DNA of 7,330 nucleotides from an uncultured Chlamydiae bacterium (GCA_903864395.1 CAIPFQ010000148.1:1-7330), one strand, 5' to 3'. Numbered from the stretch's first letter, positions 1 to 6,235 are shown. The notes: a model not told the origin generated them from the letters alone. Made by a program: numbers and translations.

Positions 1-28
1 AGCCAAGGCAGGCAGCCCACAAAAGCTG

Positions 29-55
29 CAAAGTCGAGGACTTGACAAAGTCGAG
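29..55. repeat. Short direct repeat (10 bp, two copies, 17-bp period)
   Basis: CAAAGTCGAG occurs perfectly at 29-38 and 46-55, separated by GACTTGA. It lies just beyond the argS stop codon. The repeat also gives a partial dyad (GTCGAG then CTTGAC), but with almost no loop it is a poor hairpin. No run of T follows on the argS strand, so it is not a recognisable terminator. It may be chance or the edge of a larger element outside the window. Confidence 0.4.
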
Positions 56-56
56 T

Positions 57-1784
57 TCACATCCGCGGGACTGTATGAAGCCCTAGTAAGTGCAGTCCTT
101 GGCTCAAAATTCTTGCGCACAATTCACAAAGAAGAAGCCTTTCTCCCTGCTCTAAAGAGCCCTCTACCCTGCAATCGCGAAAAAATGCGTTGAATTTTTC
201 TGCAAGCTCATAGAGATAGTCGGTGAGCCTGTTGGGTAAAAGATCTTTTGTCACAAAATGAAGCGTTTCTCCAAAGCGGCGAAGATGGAGCCCGAGTGCA
301 ATTTCTGAAGGGTGGCGCACGGCTATTTTTTTATCTCGCAAAACAGCCTCTATTGGAGCGCCCGTTTTTTTCTTGATTCCAAGAATGCGCACATAGGCAT
401 AGAGAAGAAATACCGCCGTATTCCCTTCAAAGCGGAGCATTTTTTCGTAACTAAATGTATAGTCCTTGGTGCGATGCGTCGAAAGATCTGCATATTTAAT
501 CGCGCCGATCCCAACCACGTGCGCAAAATGCCTTTTTTCTTCCTCAGAAGCCTCAGGGAGCCTCTCTTCGGCGATCCCATACGCTTGGGACTCTGCTTCT
601 GTGAGAAGATCGATTAATTTTTCGGTGTCTCCCGAGCGCGTTTTGAATTTTTTCCCATCTGAGCCTAAAACTAACCCAAACCCTACGTGATCTGCTTGCG
701 TTTTGTTGGGATCTAGCCAACCAATTTTTTTTGCCGCCGCAAAAACCATCTGAAAATGAAGCGATTGCCCAAGATCGGTCACGTAAATGATCCGATCCGC
801 CTTTTCTGTAAAAATGCGATGGTGAATCGCCGCAAGATCCGTTGTGTCATAATTATATCCGCCATCTGATTTTTGAATCATCAAAGGCAAAGGCTCTCCC
901 TCGCGATTTTTAAAACCCTCAAGATAGATGCACTTCGCGCCATTGGAAATGACCTCTAATCCCTTTTCAGCGAACTCTTTTTCAATGCTTGAAAGCATCG
1001 GATTGTAAAACGATTCGCCCCTCTCAGTGATTTTGACATCGAGCAAATCATAAATCTCCTGAAACGCTCTCCGAGAGATAGCACAAATCATCTCCCAAAA
1101 AGCCAAAGAAGTAAGATCTCCCCCTTGCAAAGAAACAACTTCCCTTTGCCCCCTTTTCTTAAAATCAGCGTCTTCATCAAACCTTTTTTTCGCAGATCGA
1201 TACCACGCCATCAACTCTTCAATGCTCGGCTCTCCAGGCTTTGACACGCCCTCTTTCATAAAGGCGATCAACATGCCAAACTGCGTGCCCCAATCGCCAA
1301 TGTGATTGAGCCTGATTACGTCTTGTCCCAAAAATTCAAAGACTCGCGCAAGACAGTCCCCAATGATCGTCGAGCGAATATGTCCCACATGCAATTCTTT
1401 CGCGACATTCGGAGAAGAAAACTCTACGATCACCCGCTCTGTTTTAACAGGAAGCTCAGCCCCAAGCAAAGGATCAAAAAGCTGTTGTGTCAGCTCTTCA
1501 GAAAGAAAATGAGGAGATAGCGTGAAATTAATGAATCCAGGCCCTGCAATCTGAATCTGAGAAAAAGAAGCAGGATCGATCGCATCAATGATTTTTTGCG
1601 CGATTGATCGAGGGTTTTGCTGCAAGGCCTTGGCAAGGCTCAATGCATTATTGCATTGATAGTGACCAAAATTTTCTTGCGCGCAAGGCGTGATGTCTGC
1701 GTGCACCTCTAAAATGGGAATGCTGAAGGCAGAGGCGATCGCATAAGAAACTGTTTGCTCGAGAAAAGAGAGAATAGTTTTCAT
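57..1784 (-). CDS. argS: Arginyl-tRNA synthetase (class I)
   Basis: Cytoplasmic enzyme that attaches arginine to tRNA-Arg using ATP. The 575-residue product is a full-length class I synthetase. An N-terminal additional domain covers about residues 1-90, with the family-like YQCNNALSLAKAL stretch near 42-54. The nucleotide-binding HIGH signature is HVGH at 132-135, inside SSPNVAKELHVGH. A YDTTDLAA segment is at 312-319. The KMSK loop is degenerate (KKFKTRSG, 378-385), as in many ArgS proteins. The DALR-type anticodon-binding helical domain fills the C-terminus from about 450 and ends in the usual GLHLLGLHTVPRM. The start is the ATG at 1784: no Shine-Dalgarno-like sequence precedes it, and the ldh stop codon lies only 5 bases upstream. 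Translation is therefore probably coupled to ldh on a shared transcript. There is no truncation or frameshift. Identity is essentially certain from the motifs and length. Confidence 0.97.
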   Translation of the reverse strand: MKTILSFLEQTVSYAIASAFSIPILEVHADITPCAQENFGHYQCNNALSLAKALQQNPRSIAQKIIDAIDPASFSQIQIAGPGFINFTLSPHFLSEELTQQLFDPLLGAELPVKTERVIVEFSSPNVAKELHVGHIRSTIIGDCLARVFEFLGQDVIRLNHIGDWGTQFGMLIAFMKEGVSKPGEPSIEELMAWYRSAKKRFDEDADFKKRGQREVVSLQGGDLTSLAFWEMICAISRRAFQEIYDLLDVKITERGESFYNPMLSSIEKEFAEKGLEVISNGAKCIYLEGFKNREGEPLPLMIQKSDGGYNYDTTDLAAIHHRIFTEKADRIIYVTDLGQSLHFQMVFAAAKKIGWLDPNKTQADHVGFGLVLGSDGKKFKTRSGDTEKLIDLLTEAESQAYGIAEERLPEASEEEKRHFAHVVGIGAIKYADLSTHRTKDYTFSYEKMLRFEGNTAVFLLYAYVRILGIKKKTGAPIEAVLRDKKIAVRHPSEIALGLHLRRFGETLHFVTKDLLPNRLTDYLYELAEKFNAFFRDCRVEGSLEQGERLLLCELCARILSQGLHLLGLHTVPRM

Positions 1785-1789
1785 GAATT

Positions 1790-2914
1790 TTAATCAGTGA
1801 TGGCGTTATGAAAGGTAGGGGAAAAAATTCTTTTCCCGATGCCGTGCTCTAAGCGGTGGGTGGCAAGCTCTAGCGCAGCGCTTTGTGTCGAAGTTCTGTT
1901 TTTTTCGGCGATCGCATAAATCTCAAGAAGAGTATCATAGATTTGGTGCGTTTTTTTTCGGGGATTTTCTGGATGATAGCCCCCTTCCTCTAGCTCTGCG
2001 GATACATTGAGCAGACCCCCAGCATTGATCACAAAATCTGGCGCATAAAGAATTTTCTTCTTCGCCAAAGTGTCCCCATCGGTCTCTTGCAAAAGCTGAT
2101 TATTCGCAGCCCCCGCGATCCCTTGACAGCGCAATGTTGGAATTGTTTGCTCATTGAGAATTCCCCCAAGAGCGCAAGGAGCGAAAATGTCGCACTTTTC
2201 TTGGATAATTTGATCTGCCCCCACAGATTTAGCGCCATAGCGCTGAGCGAGAAGATCTGTCTTTTCTCTGTCGACATCGGCTATGATGAGGTTAGCTCCC
2301 GTCCAAAATAACAAATCCGCTAAGCAAGAGCCCACGCTTCCAAGCCCCTGGATTGCGATGGTCTTTCCTGTAAGAGATTCAGAGCCAAAAAGTTTAAAAG
2401 CAACGGACTGAATCCCCCGAAAGACGCCCCACGCTGTAAAAGGGCTGGGATTTCCACTCGCGCGCTCGTGAGAGAGACCCACTACATAAGGCGTAGCTCT
2501 TCGAATGATGTCGACATCGGCCATAGAGCAGCCCACATCCTCCGCACAAATATAGGCGCCTTCGAGCGCATGCACTGCAGTGCCAAAGGCAAGGAGAAGC
2601 TCTGGGGTTTTTTGTGTTTTTGGATCCGCGATGATGACGCTTTTCCCTCCGCCAAAGCCCACGCCGGCCACTGAGGATTTATAGGTCATGCCCTGGGATA
2701 GACGCAAAGCATCTTCAAGGGCGGCCTCAAAAGATTTATAGGGCTGAATGCGGATGCCCCCTAGAGCTGGGCCGAGAGTCAGATTATGCAAAGAGATGAT
2801 GGCCGAGAGATTCACCCGCTTTTCTTCAACTCTTAGAACCCTTTCATAGCCATTGATGGAGATTTCCTCCATTTCTAGGGAAAAGGGAAGCGCCTCAAGA
2901 TTTTTCTTTGACAT
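1790..2914 (-). CDS. ldh: Leucine dehydrogenase (Glu/Leu/Phe/Val dehydrogenase family)
   Basis: NAD-dependent enzyme that reversibly deaminates a hydrophobic amino acid to its 2-oxo acid and ammonium. The 374-residue product has the usual two-domain layout and length. The substrate domain shows GPALGGIR (48-55, glycines for the substrate carboxylate). Next come TYK with K79 and GGGK with K91, the lysines that bind substrate and act in catalysis, then AEDVG (124-128) with the catalytic aspartate D126. The nucleotide domain shows the Rossmann motif GLGSVG (190-195) with acidic residues at 213 and 215. GAANNQL (267-273) and VINAGG (295-300) complete the active-site cleft. Choosing between leucine, valine and phenylalanine as substrate needs comparison of pocket residues; leucine is the usual chlamydial annotation. 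The start is the ATG at 2914, with AGAGGA six bases upstream (2921-2926 on the plus strand). It is the first gene of a two-gene unit with argS. Confidence 0.93.
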   Translation of the reverse strand: MSKKNLEALPFSLEMEEISINGYERVLRVEEKRVNLSAIISLHNLTLGPALGGIRIQPYKSFEAALEDALRLSQGMTYKSSVAGVGFGGGKSVIIADPKTQKTPELLLAFGTAVHALEGAYICAEDVGCSMADVDIIRRATPYVVGLSHERASGNPSPFTAWGVFRGIQSVAFKLFGSESLTGKTIAIQGLGSVGSCLADLLFWTGANLIIADVDREKTDLLAQRYGAKSVGADQIIQEKCDIFAPCALGGILNEQTIPTLRCQGIAGAANNQLLQETDGDTLAKKKILYAPDFVINAGGLLNVSAELEEGGYHPENPRKKTHQIYDTLLEIYAIAEKNRTSTQSAALELATHRLEHGIGKRIFSPTFHNAITD

Positions 2915-2920
2915 TCAAAG

Positions 2921-2926
2921 TCCTCT
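2921..2926 (-). promoter_or_regulatory. Ribosome binding site of ldh
   Basis: Read on the minus strand this is AGAGGA, followed by six bases and the ATG of ldh. It is a good Shine-Dalgarno match at good spacing and fixes the ldh start. The downstream argS lacks such a site. Confidence 0.75.
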
Positions 2927-2956
2927 GTTGATCTGATTCACTGTTTTTGCCCCCTC

Positions 2957-2986
2957 ATTATACCATGAACCGCTTTCTGGAATCAA
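2957..2986 (-). promoter_or_regulatory. Strong sigma70-type promoter for ldh-argS
   Basis: On the minus strand the -35 box is TTGATT (plus-strand 2981-2986), followed by an 18-base spacer and a perfect -10 box TATAAT (plus-strand 2957-2962). TGG immediately precedes the -10 box, which makes it an extended -10. The predicted start point is near 2950, giving a leader of about 36 bases that contains the Shine-Dalgarno site. This is the best promoter match in the window. Chlamydial sigma66 recognises sigma70-like elements, so the match is meaningful for this kind of organism. Experimental start mapping is absent. Confidence 0.75.
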
Positions 2987-3025
2987 GGACTTGAAAGTTA
3001 ATTTCCCAATGGTGTAACATTCCAG
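2977..3025. repeat. Inverted 7-bp repeat spanning the divergent promoters
   Basis: CTGGAAT at 2977-2983 is mirrored by ATTCCAG at 3019-3025; equivalent positions are 42 bp apart, about four helical turns. The left arm overlaps the -35 box of the ldh promoter. The right arm overlaps the -10 box of the rightward promoter. The arrangement would suit paired operator half-sites, but 7-bp arms at any spacing are expected by chance about every second region of this size, so this is only a candidate. Confidence 0.3.
2991..3020 (+). promoter_or_regulatory. Candidate promoter for the DUF2709-tsaE-dnaQ cluster
   Basis: TTGAAA at 2991-2996 matches the -35 consensus in five of six bases. After an 18-base spacer, TAACAT at 3015-3020 matches the -10 consensus in four of six. 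The predicted start point near 3027 leaves a leader of about 17 bases that includes the Shine-Dalgarno sequence TGAGGA (3033-3038). It is weaker than the divergent ldh promoter, and the two -35 boxes are separated by only four bases. Confidence 0.5.
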
Positions 3026-3043
3026 TCTAATTTGAGGATAAAA

Positions 3044-3772
3044 ATGACAGCCACCTTCACCATCAGCACTGAACAAAAAAATGAATTGCTAAAATTCTTG
3101 AAAAAGAATCGGAATGCCGATCTTGTGACTGCTTATCTCGCCTTCATTGAAGAAAAATATCGGCCAGAACCCGTTCTTTTCCCGAAAGAAAAGACGATTT
3201 ATGAGAGCGCCGAGGATTTAATTGAACGACTGGGAGCGCAGGGAAAGCTGTGGCGCGAAACGGAAATTGTCATCCAATTTGGACAGCAAAGCGTCACTGA
3301 ACAGACAAAGAAAATTTATATTTGCCCTTTTACAGGAAAAGTTTTTGCCGATAACACCCATCCAAATCCTCAAGATGCAATCTATGATTGGGTGGCTAAA
3401 TGCCCAGAAAATAAGGAACGGGCGGGGGGGCTTCCTGTAAAGAGATTTTTTGTCTCTGAAGATCCAGATGTCATTAAAAATTATATTAGCGAAAGAAAGG
3501 CCTCGATTAGAAAAACGGTGTATTCCTCTGTGGTGACAGGAAAATTATTTAACAGCAAGGCGGCTGTAATTGAAGATTTTAAAAAAAATCAGATTAAGCC
3601 TCTTCCCTTTCATGAAGTTCCGAACCAGAACCGATATCAGATCGAGGAACATTTTTTGGCCTTTATTCAAAAGCATCTAACGGAAGACAAAATCGCCTCT
3701 TTTGTCGAAGCTCTCTCCTCACACCCTGAATTTAATTCTTACTTGGGAAAATGGGTAGAAGCAGCGGAGTAG
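3044..3772 (+). CDS. DUF2709 family protein (chlamydial CT538-like), function unknown
   Basis: I recognise this 242-residue protein as a member of the chlamydial DUF2709 family; no biochemical role is known to me. It has no signal peptide or membrane segment and is probably cytoplasmic. Its N-terminal third is charged and helical-looking. The most characteristic stretch is at 89-126, containing KKIYICPFTGKVF, HPNPQDAIYDW and KCPENKER. KRFFVSEDPDVIKNY follows at 133-147. A second TGK segment (TVYSSVVTGKLF, 158-169) resembles the first (IYICPFTGKVF, 91-101), suggesting an internal repeat. Cysteines are at 94 and 120 only. The ATG at 3044 is preferred over an in-frame TTG at 3032 because TGAGGA (3033-3038) sits five bases before it and would be inside the longer reading. 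Its last 22 bases overlap the start of tsaE, implying co-transcription. A run of seven Gs lies at 3424-3430. Confidence 0.85.
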   Translation: MTATFTISTEQKNELLKFLKKNRNADLVTAYLAFIEEKYRPEPVLFPKEKTIYESAEDLIERLGAQGKLWRETEIVIQFGQQSVTEQTKKIYICPFTGKVFADNTHPNPQDAIYDWVAKCPENKERAGGLPVKRFFVSEDPDVIKNYISERKASIRKTVYSSVVTGKLFNSKAAVIEDFKKNQIKPLPFHEVPNQNRYQIEEHFLAFIQKHLTEDKIASFVEALSSHPEFNSYLGKWVEAAE

Positions 3773-4200
3773 TTTTTCTCTCCTCCCCATTGGAAACTTT
3801 TGCCTTCGGAAAAAATATGGTCTCTTTTTTGAGGCCAAATGCTATTTTAGCCCTTTCAGGGGATTTAGGCGCTGGGAAGACCTCTTTTGTGCAAGGATTA
3901 GGAGCGGGTCTTGGAATTGCAGAGACCATCCAGAGCCCCACCTTTAATTATTTGAATGTTTATGGAGGGGGTAAAATGTCAATGTACCACTTCGACTTAT
4001 ATCGGCTGACGTGTGCAGAAGATTTTTTTGCTATGGGATTTGAAGAATATTTTGAAAAGGAAGGCATTGTGGCGATGGAGTGGCCAGAGAGATTGGAAGA
4101 GAGACTGCCTCGAGAAGTTTTGCTTTTTAAATTTTCCTGTGTTGAGGGTGGCAGGTCTGTTTTGCTCCCCCCTTGCTTGTGGGAGACGCTATGGGGCTGA
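3751..4200 (+). CDS. tsaE: tRNA threonylcarbamoyladenosine biosynthesis ATPase TsaE
   Basis: TsaE (YjeE) is the small ATPase that works with TsaB and TsaD to place threonylcarbamoyl on A37 of tRNAs reading ANN codons. The 149-residue product has the normal family length. Visible motifs are the Walker A P-loop GDLGAGKT (37-44), then SPTF (62-65) in the switch region. YHFDLYRL (79-86) includes the conserved aspartate D82, and EWPER (110-114) is the family's WPE motif. The start ATG overlaps the end of the DUF2709 gene by 22 bases and has no clear Shine-Dalgarno sequence, so translation may depend on the upstream gene. The stop overlaps the dnaQ-like start by 10 bases. The gene order DUF2709, tsaE, dnaQ-like matches my memory of the Chlamydia chromosome. 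Identity is secure from the motifs. Confidence 0.93.
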   Translation: MGRSSGVVFLSSPLETFAFGKNMVSFLRPNAILALSGDLGAGKTSFVQGLGAGLGIAETIQSPTFNYLNVYGGGKMSMYHFDLYRLTCAEDFFAMGFEEYFEKEGIVAMEWPERLEERLPREVLLFKFSCVEGGRSVLLPPCLWETLWG

Positions 4201-4940
4201 AGCGAAAGGAATTATTTGTTTGTTTGGACTGTGAATCGACAGGGCTCGATCCCGATAAGGATCGAATTATAGAGATTGCGATGGCCCATTTTACTCTGGA
4301 TGGCATTGTTGATCGGTATGAATCTTTGATTGACCCTGAGTGTGAAATCCCTGAAATCTCTCAAAATATTCATAAAATTTCTAAAGACATGTTGGAGGGC
4401 AAGCCGAAAATTCAAGAAATTCTTCCCCCACTTCTAAAAGCCATGCACGGACGAATCTTGGTGGGTCATGGCGTGGGCTTTGATATTGCTTTAATCGCCG
4501 CTGAGGCTAAACGTTTTCAAATTCCAACGCAAATCGATCAACAGCCCTATTTCGACACGCTGCGCTTGGCTCGGGCGTATGGGGAAAGCCCTGTTAATTC
4601 CCTTCAGCAACTCCGTCAGCATTTTAATATTGCCGCTGAGGGGGCGCATCGAGCGATGAGCGATGTAATCGTAAATATCGAAGTTTTTAAACAGCTCATT
4701 AAGCCTTACCAAACGACGGAAGAGATTTTTCAACTTTTGAAAAAACCGATTCGCTTGAGAGCGATGCCCCTAGGCAAGCATAAAGGCCGGCGCTTTGATG
4801 AAGTTCCTCTCGATTATCTGCTTTGGGCAGAGAGAAAAGATTTTGATCAAGATCTTCTTTACTCTATCCGACTCGAGCTGCGTAATCGGAAAAAAGGGCA
4901 TGGATTTGAGCAATCTTCGAGCCCATTTGCGAATTTATAA
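4191..4940 (+). CDS. DnaQ-like DEDDh 3'-5' exonuclease with C-terminal ExoX/DUF3820-like domain
   Basis: This 249-residue protein is a predicted metal-dependent 3'-5' exonuclease. Exo I is LDCESTGLD (12-20) with D13 and E15. Exo II is GHGVGFDIALI (92-102) with D98. Exo III is HRAMSD (153-158), giving H153 and D158, so all four DEDDh residues are present. After a linker at about 170-188, the segment MPLGKHKGRRFDEVPLDYL (192-210) followed by LLWAER resembles the small DUF3820/ExoX C-terminal module. That module's role is unclear; nucleic-acid binding is a guess. The protein could be a polymerase epsilon-type proofreading subunit or a stand-alone repair or RNA-trimming nuclease; I favour stand-alone because of the extra domain and the absence of a polymerase gene nearby. 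The ATG at 4191 is chosen over a TTG at 4173 because GGGAG (4181-4185) sits five bases before it. It overlaps tsaE by 10 bases. Confidence 0.9.
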   Translation: MGLKRKELFVCLDCESTGLDPDKDRIIEIAMAHFTLDGIVDRYESLIDPECEIPEISQNIHKISKDMLEGKPKIQEILPPLLKAMHGRILVGHGVGFDIALIAAEAKRFQIPTQIDQQPYFDTLRLARAYGESPVNSLQQLRQHFNIAAEGAHRAMSDVIVNIEVFKQLIKPYQTTEEIFQLLKKPIRLRAMPLGKHKGRRFDEVPLDYLLWAERKDFDQDLLYSIRLELRNRKKGHGFEQSSSPFANL

Positions 4941-4953
4941 AATTTTGTATAGA
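4927..4953 (+). promoter_or_regulatory. Weak promoter candidate before pgk
   Basis: TTGCGA (4927-4932) and TATAGA (4948-4953) could form -35 and -10 boxes, but the spacer is only 15 bases, shorter than the usual 16-18. Transcription would begin near 4960, two bases before the pgk ATG, giving an almost leaderless message. Low confidence: the AT-rich gap may only look like a promoter. Confidence 0.25.
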
Positions 4954-4961
4954 ATTGTCGT

Positions 4962-6155
4962 ATGAGGAAACTGGCTCTAAGAGATCTTTCTTTGAAAGGA
5001 AAGAGAGTTTTGATGCGGGTGGACTTTAATGTTCCTCTCTCTAAAGAGGGGGAGATTATTGATGATTCACGCCTTGTCGCTGGGCTCCCTTCGATCCAAT
5101 TCATCTTGTCCTCAGGGGCTTCATTGATTTTGATGAGCCACTTGGGTCGCCCTAAGAGAGGCTTCGAGGCTCACTTAACTTTAGCTCCCGTGGCAAAAAA
5201 GCTCTCCGAATTGCTTCAAAAACCTGTTATTATGGCGTCTGATTGCGTTGGCTCTTCTGTAAAATCTCAGGTTGCCCAGCTTTATCCAGGAGAAATTCTT
5301 TTGTTGGAAAATCTTCGATTTCATATGGGAGAAGAAGAGCCCGAGCGCGATCCGAATTTCGTCAAAGAGCTCGCGCAGTTTGGCGATGTCTATGTAAATG
5401 ATGCCTTTGGATCCGCCCACAGAGCGCATGCATCGACAGCCTTGATCGCTAAATATTTTCCTAATAAGGCAGCGGCAGGCCTTTTGATGGAAAAAGAAAT
5501 TGAAAAATTGTCCCCTCTTTTAGAGGGAGCAAAAAGACCTTTTTATGCGATTTTGGGGGGAGCTAAAATCTCTTCAAAGGTGGGTGTTATCCACAGCCTT
5601 TTAAAGAAGGTCGACGCCCTTTTCCTCGGAGGAGCGATGGCTTTTACTTTTTTAAAGGCGCAAGGAATTAAGGTCGGAGAATCTCTTGTCGAAGATTCCG
5701 AGATCTCTTTAGCTCAAGAGCTTCTTTCTGGATCAAAACCGATTTACCTTCCTCTCGACCTCGTGATCGCCGATGCTTTTTCTGAAGAGGCGAATCAAGA
5801 AGAAGTGATTGTTTCCAAGGGAATTGCGCAAGGGTGGCGCGGGATGGATATTGGGTCTAGAACGATTCAAGAATGGTCCCTTTTACTGCAAAAAGCGTCT
5901 ACTGTTTTTTGGAATGGCCCCTTAGGGGTGTTTGAGATTCCTTGTTTTGCCAAAGGGACTGAGGCGATCGCGCGTATGTTGGCGTCTTCGAGCGCTGAGG
6001 TGATTATTGGAGGGGGAGACTCTGTGGCGGCTATTCAGCAGGCAGGGCTCTCTTCTTGCTTTGCTCATCTCTCAACGGGGGGAGGGGCTTCCTTAGAATT
6101 TCTTGAATTCGGTCATTTACCGGGGATCGATGCACTTTCTTCAAGTCGCTCTTAG
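4962..6155 (+). CDS. pgk: Phosphoglycerate kinase
   Basis: Glycolytic enzyme that transfers phosphate between 1,3-bisphosphoglycerate and ADP, making ATP in the cytoplasm. The 397-residue product is full length with both lobes intact. The N-terminal, phosphoglycerate-binding lobe shows RVDFNVP (19-25), SHLGRP (59-64), LLENLRFH (114-121) and YVNDAFGSAHRAHAS (144-158). The C-terminal, nucleotide-binding lobe shows GGAKISSKV (199-207), FWNGPLGVFE (316-325), GGGDSVAA (350-357) and STGGGASLEFLE (371-382). The start is the ATG at 4962; the next residues (LSLKGKRVLMRVDFNVP) align with the usual N-terminus. No Shine-Dalgarno sequence is visible before it. The gene starts 21 bases after the dnaQ-like stop, so read-through from the upstream cluster is plausible, with or without its own promoter. 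An NTT-family nucleotide transporter follows. Confidence 0.98.
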   Translation: MRKLALRDLSLKGKRVLMRVDFNVPLSKEGEIIDDSRLVAGLPSIQFILSSGASLILMSHLGRPKRGFEAHLTLAPVAKKLSELLQKPVIMASDCVGSSVKSQVAQLYPGEILLLENLRFHMGEEEPERDPNFVKELAQFGDVYVNDAFGSAHRAHASTALIAKYFPNKAAAGLLMEKEIEKLSPLLEGAKRPFYAILGGAKISSKVGVIHSLLKKVDALFLGGAMAFTFLKAQGIKVGESLVEDSEISLAQELLSGSKPIYLPLDLVIADAFSEEANQEEVIVSKGIAQGWRGMDIGSRTIQEWSLLLQKASTVFWNGPLGVFEIPCFAKGTEAIARMLASSSAEVIIGGGDSVAAIQQAGLSSCFAHLSTGGGASLEFLEFGHLPGIDALSSSRS

Positions 6156-6167
6156 TCTGTTTAAAAT
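6140..6167 (+). promoter_or_regulatory. Weak promoter candidate for the nucleotide transporter
   Basis: TAAAAT at 6162-6167 matches the -10 consensus in five of six bases and lies just after the pgk stop codon. The sequence 16 bases upstream (TTCAAG, 6140-6145) is a poor -35 box. Transcription would start near 6174. No hairpin with a T run separates pgk from the transporter, so read-through from pgk is an equally good explanation for its expression. Confidence 0.25.
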
Positions 6168-6235
6168 TTCTTCTTTCATTTTCTTTAATGCTCCAATATG
6201 TCATGCTTGTGATCGTCAAGACAACCCCAGGAGAT

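Noticed and set aside
12..29. Hairpin (GCAGC and GCTGC arms, extendable by one wobble pair) downstream of argS, as a terminator
   Set aside because: The stem is only 5-6 bp and on the argS strand it is followed by CTGCC, not by a run of T, so it does not fit an intrinsic terminator.
2..194. Plus-strand frames open from the left edge (one to 193-195, another to 84-86), possibly the tail of a convergent gene
   Set aside because: Most of the longer frame lies antisense to argS, and neither translation is recognisable. Only 56 bases lie outside argS, so nothing can be supported.
350..580. Open frames antisense to argS, ldh, dnaQ, pgk and the transporter
   Set aside because: They are short, have no recognisable protein motifs or good ribosome sites, and lie opposite well-conserved genes, so they are shadows of those genes.
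1640..1659. Perfect 8-bp inverted repeat with a 4-base loop inside argS
   Set aside because: It falls in codons for the family-like QCNNALS segment, has no T run, and is most simply explained by coding constraint.
3032..3046. Longer DUF2709 start at TTG 3032
   Set aside because: The TTG overlaps the Shine-Dalgarno sequence that serves the ATG at 3044, and there is no ribosome site ahead of it.
3583..3596. A8 run (after GATTTT) in the DUF2709 gene as a programmed frameshift site
   Set aside because: The normal frame continues through a full-length family-like C-terminus, and no downstream stimulatory structure is evident.
4173..4191. Longer dnaQ-like start at TTG 4173
   Set aside because: The ATG at 4191 has GGGAG at good spacing, and the extra six residues are outside the exonuclease domain.
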